Source of the DNA: Elysia chlorotica
Taxonomy: Eukaryota; Mollusca; Gastropoda; Plakobranchidae
Assembly (NCBI GenBank): GCA_003991915.1
Contig: RQTK01000324.1
Span: 128,459 to 192,458 of the forward strand
Length of the DNA: 64,000 bases
Direction: 5' to 3'
Below, piece by piece: positions 60,901 to 64,000 of this stretch. The stretch's first letter is position 1, and every line of letters begins with the position of its first letter. The position numbers were made by a program, and so were the translations under genes. The notes beneath the pieces were generated by a model. That model did no database searches. It was not told the origin of the DNA and saw only the letters and a list, made by a program, of their open reading frames with translations.

Positions 60901-61869
60901 AAAACCTCTATCAGTACTGAATCTGTTTCTCTGGCAGAAATGCTGAAATCATTCATCTAACATCCACAAGTCTGGAGAGATTTTGTCATATCATTCCTTT
61001 TAACACATTCTTTACCTTGAACCTACAAGGATTTATAAGGTTTAATAAGCTGTTCAGGTGATTATCTAAATAGTTAATTTTGTTGGTTTGTTCATGTTTG
61101 AGTTCTAATTTTTGAATAGAAATTTTATAGACATTTTCACAGGTGTCTGTGGAGAAAATAAGAAAACAATTTTGATTTCACAAGGTTCTTTTATTAGGAT
61201 AAGAAGTCCAATCATCTTATTCAGCAGTTACCAGTTTATCAAATTCTTCTTTTAAAAGTGTTTGGCTTGAACACCTTTTTCAGTGAATTTTAATATTTGT
61301 TTTGTTTTTTGTTGAAATTTTCTGTCTTTTAAAGTTTTTTTTAGAGTTGCTTACGAGTTGACTTTGCCTATCTCTCTGAGAAAGGAATTTAAGATGCTAT
61401 TCTTAACTGATAGATTGAGGACAGGACTGATTTCCTAGAAGCCCTTTACTTCTGTGCCTACCATCCAGATTTATGTCTTCCCTCTGTCTTACTTTTTTTT
61501 ATTACACATTCATACAGTTCACTTTTTTATTTTTTTATTAACACATTCATACAGTTTACTTTTTTTTATTAACACATTCATACAGTTCACTTTTTTTTTA
61601 TTAACACATTCATACAGTTCCCTTTTTTTTAGTAACACATTCATACAGTTTATTAAAACAGAGCAGCTCCTCTAAATGTAATCAATTATTAACACATTCA
61701 TACAGTTCATCAAAGCGGAGCAGCTCCTTTACATGTGATTCATTCATAATATTTAAAAGCATTAAAAATAAAAAGGTACATAATCCATAAAAATGTATAA
61801 TTTACAAACTATTTTCTGAAGTTATTTACCATTTTGATACACAAGAGTATTTTACTTTCCTAATAATGG

Positions 61870-61940
<71 letters not shown>

Positions 61941-63121
61941 TTTGGAGGAAAACTGCTTTTGTGCCCAATACAGGATTTAGCCTAGCTGGTGATATCACAT
62001 GTTAAGAAACCAACCTTTAAATGTATATATTGAATTACAATTGATCCTGATATTAGAATCCTGAATACTAAAACAAAACTCACTTCTTCTCCGTCTCGCT
62101 CCATGGTCTTGCCGCTGCTCACCTCACCTGGCCCCGCTAATCCCAGCGGATGTGATGCACCACCTGGGCGCCAACTTTGTGTTTGCCGTGGACGTGGGCA
62201 GTCAGGACGAGAAGGACCACACCAACTACGGGGACAGCCTGTCTGGCTGGTGGCTGCTCTGGAAGAGGTGGAACCCCTGGTCGGAGCCTGTCAAGGTAAG
62301 AACACACACACACACACACTCACTGAAACTTAGAAACTTTTGGGCTTGGGTTAAGCCAAGAAGGTGTGGTGTGCACAGGTGAGCATCATTTTTGTTTACA
62401 GGGTTTTTGCCTGGAAAGCTGACTGAAAGTGTAGCAGCCTTACAAAATGAGTGGCAGAAGTGCTGTTCAGGCCTATCCATGAAAAATTAATATATCATGA
62501 AAGATCATTGAAGTATGGACAAAGTTTGAGCTGGATCGGTGAACATCTGCACTATTTCAAGGGGGGCGTAGAACATCCGCGTTCGCAAAAGCGATTTCGC
62601 TCCCTACTGGTTGGGTCGGTGTCAGTTTAATGTGACCGGCTAAGACAGCAGTCATAGCATCCTCGCCCTGTCTTTGTGTGGCAGCTCAATAAATTATCAG
62701 ACATCAGTCTTGGGGCTCGTCCACAATATAGCCTCTATAGTGCTGATGTTGGACGTTAAACCAACTCATCTCAACTCAACTCTGAACTATTTCAAAGCAA
62801 ACCGAAGATTTCTGGGAACATTTTCTAACCTTATCTGAGTGTTTTCTTGAGCAGGCCTAGAATGCAGATAAAGTCATTTTGTGAACTAAAACCAAACCTC
62901 AAGCAGAGCTCATGACTAGCAGTTAAGTGATAGTGATACTGACTTATCCCCCCTTGATTTTGGCCCAGGTCCCCGATATGACGGAGATCCAGTCGCGCCT
63001 GGCCTACGTGTCGTGCGTGCGGCAGCTGGAGCTTGTGAAGAACTCTGACTACTGCGAGTACATCAGACCCCCCATCGATCGCTACGCCACCTTGCAGTTT
63101 GGAGCCTACGATGAGATCAGA
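32561..63121 (+). CDS. PNPLA6: PNPLA6/PNPLA7 (neuropathy target esterase, swiss cheese) phospholipase, partial at both ends
   Basis: At least 27 plus-strand exons join in phase to about 1140 residues that follow human PNPLA6/7 from RFRKRDKVLFYGRK to the region after the patatin core. Order: basic juxtamembrane region, three cyclic-nucleotide-binding-like domains, then the patatin domain with LGGGGARG (oxyanion loop), GTSMG (nucleophile serine) and DGG (catalytic Asp). The family hydrolyses phosphatidylcholine and lysophosphatidylcholine at the cytosolic face of the endoplasmic reticulum; invertebrates normally have one gene. The N-terminal membrane-anchor exon was not found between 24.9 and 32.5 kb. 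One patatin exon (human TSVLEPVLDLTYPVTSMF) must lie in the gap at 56964-57876, and the end is off the window. PNPLA6 versus PNPLA7 cannot be decided; the gene probably represents both. Confidence 0.96.
32902..33130. repeat. Minisatellite, about 50-bp unit, five copies
   Basis: Units start CATATGAAAGTAAGAATGTC and end in a CACATTAAATAAAAG-like stretch. Unit length is 48-56 bp. In PNPLA6/7 intron just before the 33181 exon. Confidence 0.9.
33346..33386. repeat. (ATT)n microsatellite
   Basis: About 13 ATT units, 75 bp after the 33272 donor. Confidence 0.9.
33930..34885 (-). mobile_element. RTE-type LINE fragment in PNPLA6/7 intron
   Basis: Minus-strand pieces of RTE reverse transcriptase: [20 protein letters not shown] and [19 protein letters not shown] (34.86-34.73 kb), thumb region [18 protein letters not shown] and [18 protein letters not shown] (34.43-34.25 kb), and a 3' end before a GAT-type tail at about 33935. 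Frame changes and an internal deletion show decay. Confidence 0.8.
35271..35320. repeat. (TC)n microsatellite
   Basis: Twenty-five TC units after a run of eight C. Confidence 0.95.
36400..36612 (+). mobile_element. SINE copy (ACTGGTTGG core family)
   Basis: Contains TTACTGGTTGGATCTGTGTC, AGTATAATCTGACCAGCTGA, GACAGGAGTCCAAGTCTCCC and ATTAGACGTTTATTTGCGGG, with a GTTGGACGCTAAGCAAC tail. Order and spacing match the copies at 48.5 and 62.6 kb. Confidence 0.75.
37195..37376 (+). repeat. Interspersed repeat shared with 63365-63555
   Basis: TTGAGTTATTCACAGTCCAT, AAGTATCAAAC and GGCTCTAGCTCTAAACTTAT match, with differences, TTGAATTATTTACATTGCAT, AAGCATCAAAT and GGCTCTAGGTCTAAACCTAT at 63.4-63.55 kb. 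Unclassified; no coding content. Confidence 0.5.
37431..40708 (+). CDS. PNPLA6: PNPLA6/7 first cyclic-nucleotide-binding-like domain
   Basis: Exons 37431-37590 ([34 protein letters not shown]), 39048-39128 ([20 protein letters not shown]), 39564-39692 ([20 protein letters not shown]) and 40628-40708 ([20 protein letters not shown]). They align without gaps to human GHFEKPLFLELCRHM through LHNYLGLTNELF. The first intron (37591-39047) carries an RTE LINE fragment; the others hold nothing recognisable. Regulation by cyclic nucleotides has not been shown for the vertebrate enzymes. Confidence 0.95.
37628..38365 (-). mobile_element. Second copy of the RTE LINE fragment
   Basis: Same family as 33930-34885: the 3' ends share (on the plus strand) GCGTAGGCGATCATGTCCTT or its variant, CATCATCATCATGTGC tail remnants and the CCGTTCGATCACCTGTTG segment. 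The thumb region matches further in. About 740 bp, decayed, in the intron after the 37590 donor, only 38 bp from the exon. Confidence 0.75.
40775..40905 (+). mobile_element. Degraded SINE fragment
   Basis: GTCCTTGTATCCCCGCACTG and AAAATTGTCAGATGTTAGTC match the middle and 3' parts of the SINE family. Ends are lost. Confidence 0.4.
41854..42514. repeat. Near-identical 329-bp tandem duplication
   Basis: 41854-42182 and 42183-42514 both begin AACTAATATAATATGATAGA and end ACATTTTATGTAT with only a few differences. Entirely intronic and non-coding. Recent duplication or assembly collapse error. Confidence 0.95.
42704..44400 (+). CDS. PNPLA6: PNPLA6/7 linker exons between domains 1 and 2
   Basis: Exons 42704-42998 ([18 protein letters not shown], then Ser/Thr-rich), 43998-44137 ([38 protein letters not shown]) and 44320 to 44400 or about 44423 ([34 protein letters not shown]). 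[14 protein letters not shown] matches human SDFDMAYERGRISV, and [12 protein letters not shown] matches EAAKQELAKLMRI. The last exon has no canonical donor where the homology ends: after ILGLN the sequence runs into AAT repeats. The only in-phase GT is at 44401, inside the homologous helix. The acceptor of the second exon is a GAGCAG pair. Confidence 0.85.
43795..43913. repeat. (ATT)n microsatellite, interrupted
   Basis: About 38 ATT units with a few GTT and CGA interruptions, 85 bp before the acceptor of the 43998 exon. Confidence 0.95.
45206..47942 (+). CDS. PNPLA6: PNPLA6/7 second cyclic-nucleotide-binding-like domain
   Basis: Exons 45206-45283 ([20 protein letters not shown]), 46776-46850 ([20 protein letters not shown]), 47336-47469 ([30 protein letters not shown]) and 47811-47942 ([40 protein letters not shown]). 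All match human PNPLA6 ([30 protein letters not shown]). The 47469 donor is followed by three degenerate copies of the exon-donor junction inside the intron. Confidence 0.95.
45330..45556 (+). mobile_element. SINE copy with tRNA-like head
   Basis: Head GGCGAACTGGCACAAGTATT to GGTTTGGAACCCATG, then core CGTACTGGTTGGATAGGTGT, AGCATAATGCGACCGGCTGA, and 3' part AAAATTGTCAGATGTTAGTC. Begins 47 bp after the 45283 donor. Confidence 0.7.
48111..48192. repeat. (ATT)n microsatellite
   Basis: About 25 ATT units with an ACT interruption; PNPLA6/7 intron. Confidence 0.95.
48457..48700 (+). mobile_element. SINE, most complete copy, tRNA-derived head
   Basis: Head: TGGCTCAAGTGGTAGAACG (A-box-like), ATCGGGAGATCCCC and GTTCCAAACCC (B-box-like). 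Core: CATACTGGTTGGGTAGGTGT, CAGTATAATGTGACTGGCTC. 3' part: GAGTCCAAGTCTCCCCACAC, AAAATTGTCAGACTTTAGTC, GTCCACAATAAAGACAATAT. Polymerase III promoter boxes followed by a conserved non-tRNA body are the definition of a tRNA-derived SINE. Ends about 70 bp before the 48770 exon. Confidence 0.8.
48770..49631 (+). CDS. PNPLA6: PNPLA6/7 third cyclic-nucleotide-binding-like domain
   Basis: Exons 48770-48943 ([40 protein letters not shown]) and 49468-49631 ([38 protein letters not shown]) align to human QGDRSDCTYIVLNGRLRSV through [23 protein letters not shown]. Phases 2 and 1 fit the neighbours. A SINE lies immediately upstream, at 48457-48690. Confidence 0.95.
50030..50292 (+). pseudogene. Decayed tandem copy of a PNPLA6/7 exon and its intron
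   Basis: The acceptor and exon start at 50233-50276 (TTTTTTTCAGCAGACGTGAA then GATGG, GTCGCTAACC) copy 50488-50530 (CCCCAGCAGATACGAAGATG, GTGGCTAACC). Upstream intron sequence (about 50030-50090) also matches 50337-50400. Translation gives [13 protein letters not shown] against the true [13 protein letters not shown], then diverges and stops. It has no usable donor, so it is a dead exon copy. Confidence 0.75.
50498..53409 (+). CDS. PNPLA6: PNPLA6/7 segment between third domain and patatin
   Basis: Exons 50498-50617 ([31 protein letters not shown]), 51163-51226 ([20 protein letters not shown]), 51592-51760 ([38 protein letters not shown]) and 53227-53409 ([38 protein letters not shown]). This segment, conserved across NTE proteins, precedes the esterase domain. 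The 50498 acceptor is CAGCAG, so an extra Ala codon is possible. A decayed copy of the 50498 exon lies at 50238. The 51761-53226 intron holds a PIF/Harbinger-type MITE. Confidence 0.94.
50685..50835 (+). mobile_element. SINE copy, body and 3' part
   Basis: GTTGTTAGTATAATATGACT, GGCTGAGACAGGAGTTCAGG, GGTGGCAGCACATCAAATTG and TTGGATGTTGGGCAACCAAC match the family in order. The head is missing. About 70 bp after the 50617 donor. Confidence 0.65.
51863..52024. repeat. Tandem duplication carrying the MITE empty site
   Basis: TTTGCCTACTACAATCAGGA at 51868 (with CCATAACTCTTG after it) and TTTGCCTACTACAATCAG at 52007 are the same sequence about 140 bp apart. The second is interrupted by the element at 52025-52816 and resumes with GGACCATAACTCTTAG. 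Confidence 0.85.
52025..52816. mobile_element. PIF/Harbinger-type MITE with CAG target duplication
   Basis: 792 bp with inverted ends GGCCTGTATGCAACT and (inverse) GGTCCGTATGCAACT, flanked by CAG at 52022-52024 and 52817-52819. Three-base duplications of the CWG type and GG-C-GT termini fit PIF/Harbinger elements. No transposase is present. The uninterrupted host sequence is preserved next door at 51868. Inner part contains CCAAGATGGCGGCCGC, a strong YY1-type motif. Confidence 0.75.
52960..53040 (+). mobile_element. SINE fragment
   Basis: CCTTCTGGTTGGATCTGTGT then CAATGTAATATGATTCAC is a short diverged piece of the SINE core. Confidence 0.4.
55140..55260. repeat. Direct repeat, about 60 bp, two copies
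   Basis: TTGTTAGTTTGTTCTCTGAC with CCGGTTGTGAAGATCATTC and TTGTTAGTTTCTTGTCTGTC with CCGATTGTGAAGATCGTTC are tandem copies. Confidence 0.7.
55380..55740 (+). mobile_element. Possible solo LTR fragment
   Basis: Contains GTATAAAAGGC (TATA-like), an array of GTGAGTTATCAGTGAGTTGT pieces and, about 220 bp on, AATAAAGTTATTC (polyadenylation-like), the typical spacing inside a retroelement LTR. No internal retroelement sequence, second LTR or target duplication is seen. It could equally be an unrelated cryptic promoter. It lies in a PNPLA6/7 intron, 160 bp before the patatin exon. Confidence 0.35.
55898..56872 (+). CDS. PNPLA6: PNPLA6/7 patatin domain, first part with nucleophile serine
   Basis: Exon 55898-56016 encodes [20 protein letters not shown] to [16 protein letters not shown], the oxyanion-hole glycine loop. 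Exon 56716-56872 encodes [46 protein letters not shown], with GTSMG the G-x-S-x-G nucleophile elbow (Ser966 in human PNPLA6). Both match closely. The acceptor (CTCCAG) of the second exon is copied about 103 bp upstream inside a tandem repeat. Its donor (GTGAGT) is copied at least twice downstream in a 32-bp repeat that runs into the gap. Confidence 0.96.
56020..56715. repeat. Degenerate tandem repeat, about 105-bp unit, ending at an exon acceptor
   Basis: Six or seven units share a CCTGTATCAATG, GAAAGTTAAATAAATCCAGA, CATAGTTCTATATTTCTCTG scheme; the last two are nearly identical. The intron between the two patatin exons is entirely this array. The final units include TCTGTCTCCAGAGGCC, the true acceptor of exon 56716. 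Confidence 0.8.
56859..56963. repeat. 32-bp tandem repeat including the exon donor
   Basis: Units of GAGAGTGGGCTATGGTGAGT plus TGGGGAAGGTCA start inside the exon (codons REWAM) and continue at least three times into the gap. Confidence 0.9.
56964..57876. other. Assembly gap (913 N) hiding a patatin exon
   Basis: A run of N bounded by a 32-bp tandem repeat on the left and a (TC)n microsatellite on the right. The protein jumps from RAREWAM to GWAFNESI, so the exon encoding the counterpart of human VLDLTYPVTSMFT is missing here. It should start in phase 0 and end in phase 1. Reading frames drawn across the gap are artefacts. Confidence 0.9.
57877..57920. repeat. (TC)n microsatellite at the gap edge
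   Basis: About 20 TC units with T interruptions directly after the gap. Confidence 0.9.
58046..58168 (+). CDS. PNPLA6: PNPLA6/7 patatin exon after the gap
   Basis: Encodes [20 protein letters not shown] then [20 protein letters not shown], matching human [31 protein letters not shown] in register. Acceptor TTTTTCAG, donor GTAAGA; starts and ends in phase 1. It would join to either copy of the following duplicated exon. Confidence 0.95.
59196..59312 (+). CDS. PNPLA6: PNPLA6/7 catalytic-Asp exon, copy A (DGG)
   Basis: 117 nt, acceptor CCGCAG, donor GTACTG, phase 1 at both ends. Encodes [20 protein letters not shown] then [18 protein letters not shown], nearly identical to human [21 protein letters not shown] and MDGGYINNLP. 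The Asp of DGG is the second member of the patatin catalytic dyad (Asp1086 in human). This copy is the conventional form. It is followed after 590 bp by copy B with identical length and phases. Confidence 0.95.
59903..60019 (+). CDS. PNPLA6: PNPLA6/7 catalytic-Asp exon, copy B (DGC)
   Basis: 117 nt, acceptor ACATAG, donor GTAATT, phase 1 at both ends, frame open. Encodes [20 protein letters not shown] then [18 protein letters not shown]. It is 29 of 39 identical to copy A. Changes include R to S after the Trp, SG to HP before YLPPLC, and the catalytic loop DGG to DGC, while the Asp itself is kept. Splice signals and frame are intact, and most changes are conservative, which argues against a dead copy. 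It most likely replaces copy A in some transcripts. Both together would also keep frame, inserting 39 residues. Confidence 0.85.
61494..61710. repeat. 30-bp tandem repeat
   Basis: Six to seven units of TTATTAACACATTCATACAG followed by TTCAC and a T run; intron after exon copy B. Confidence 0.9.
61868..61941. repeat. (ATT)n microsatellite
   Basis: About 24 ATT units, intronic. Confidence 0.95.
62147..63121 (+). CDS. PNPLA6: PNPLA6/7 end of patatin domain, last exons in window
   Basis: Exon 62147-62295 ([37 protein letters not shown]) and exon 62969-63121 ([38 protein letters not shown]) match human AIDVGSQDETDLSTYGDSL through CEYLRPPIDCFKTMDFG. The last exon ends in phase 0 at a GTATGT donor. 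The next exon, expected to begin with the counterpart of YDVGYQYGKAVF, is beyond 64000. The 60020-62146 intron holds an approximately 30-bp tandem repeat and an (ATT)n run but no further exon copy. Confidence 0.95.
62560..62775 (+). mobile_element. SINE copy, body and 3' end
   Basis: CCCTACTGGTTGGGTCGGTG, TCAGTTTAATGTGACCGGCT, CCTCGCCCTGTCTTTGTGTG, AATTATCAGACATCAGTCTT, GGGCTCGTCCACAATATAGC, GCTGATGTTGGACGTTAAAC. Best-preserved 3' end of the family. The 5' end shows GGCGTAGAACATCCGCGTTC, which may be a remnant head. Confidence 0.75.
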
Positions 63122-64000
63122 GTATGTATAACCACTGTTCTAAGCTTTTGGCCTGTCATTTTCGCTAGATAATCTATAAAAAAAAATTTTTTTTTTCTTT
63201 CTGCTATGTATTGGACATAGGTTTCTATAAAGATAAAACTAAAACCTATTTACTCAGCTTCGATCTGAAAGTTTACTAAGCTAAATCTCATTTGCACCTT
63301 TTTTAATGGTATATCACTTGCAATTTTGGCATAAGTAAGAATTATAAGGGTGAACAGAGACAAGTCGGAATCGTGACTTTTTGAATTATTTACATTGCAT
63401 TAAAAAGCATCAAATTCGCTTGAAGAGGTTGAAAAAAGAATCCCTCTACCAATTCAAGAACCAGAGAAAATCAATTTAATATGAAAATGAAAACGGTCAA
63501 TATAGAGTGCTTTTCTATGTAAGGAGGGCTCTAGGTCTAAACCTATAGGAGTCAATTGTGCCCGACTCACATATGGATAGTCTTTAACTGTCTCCTTGCC
63601 TTGCTCTTCTTGCAGAAAATCAGAATGATAGTGATTATTGCCTACCCTTTTATACAAATCAAATCATTTATAAAATGAAATGACAATTAATTGTGTTGGA
63701 AGTGTGTATGATTGTTGCAGTAACTACTTTTTTTTTGACAATTGTCGAAATGTCTAAAAAGATGGACATATGCTTATTTTGACCATCTTTGTATTAATTA
63801 AGTCTTCTGTTAGTCAAGAGTCTCTTGGCATAATACTGTTTTTTGATTTGTAAATATTGTAGTCCAAGGCAGAATATTTTATTTCTTAATAAGCAGTTCA
63901 AGTTCTAATAAAGCAAACTGTGTGCAAGCTACAAAGATGTAAGGAGTGATAACAGTGGAATCTGCTTAAAATATTGCCCAGACACCAATTTCATTTATTC
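63122..64000. other. Intron to window end, no exon seen
   Basis: AT-rich sequence with the repeat shared with 37.2 kb at 63365-63555. The next PNPLA6/7 exon (counterpart of human YDVGYQYGKAVFGGW) is not found here. Confidence 0.6.

Noticed and set aside
60610-60960. 116-codon frame in the intron after exon copy B
   Set aside because: No homology, low-complexity ends, not in a splice context; searched for a third copy of the catalytic exon and found none.
62137-62480. Minus-strand frames over 62.1-62.5 kb
   Set aside because: Shadows of the 62147-62295 PNPLA6/7 exon.

Overview
This is a eukaryotic, very probably molluscan (gastropod-like) genomic window. The coding information lies in short spliced exons with GT/AG borders, separated by long AT-rich introns. 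The rest is filled with RTE-type LINEs, tRNA-headed SINEs, a piggyBac remnant, Ty3/gypsy fossils, MITEs, trinucleotide microsatellites and palindromic AGATCT tracts. The species assignment is an inference; nothing here is bacterial.

Layout. (1) 209-14425, minus strand: TRMT6, the non-catalytic subunit of the tRNA m1A58 methyltransferase. Eleven coding exons join in frame to 440 codons; the last exon lies beyond the left edge. (2) 14426-20756: divergent intergenic region with a mariner-type MITE, an unknown interspersed element also found at 7.06-8.15 kb, SINE pieces and large TAG and AGATCT arrays. A near-identical 47-bp box sits in front of both divergent genes, each time facing its own gene. 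(3) 20757-24956, plus strand: four coding exons of an NAA80-like (NAT6) GNAT acetyltransferase, the family that acetylates the N-terminus of mature actin. (4) 24973-32280: a transposon pile-up: a short LTR element with TTATC target duplications, a second gypsy fossil, a piggyBac remnant, and two LINE ends abutting head to head. (5) 32561-63121, plus strand: at least 27 coding exons of a PNPLA6/PNPLA7 (neuropathy target esterase, swiss cheese) phospholipase. It has three cyclic-nucleotide-binding-like domains followed by the patatin domain. The N-terminal membrane exon is not found, one patatin exon is hidden in the 913-bp gap at 56964-57876, and the C-terminus runs off the right edge.

The main new observation is in PNPLA6/7. 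The exon carrying the catalytic aspartate exists twice in tandem (59196-59312 and 59903-60019). Both copies are 117 nt with the same splice phases and open frames. They differ at 10 of 39 residues, including the catalytic loop itself (DGG versus DGC). They look like alternative, probably mutually exclusive, exons that would give two active-site versions of the esterase. The same gene shows repeated local duplication of exon edges: a decayed exon copy at 50.24 kb, donor copies at 47.5-47.7 and 56.87-56.96 kb, an acceptor copy at 56.6 kb and an exon-fragment copy at 41.0 kb. It also has a 27-nt microexon and one exon whose expected end has no canonical donor. These are readings of genomic sequence only; RNA data would settle them.
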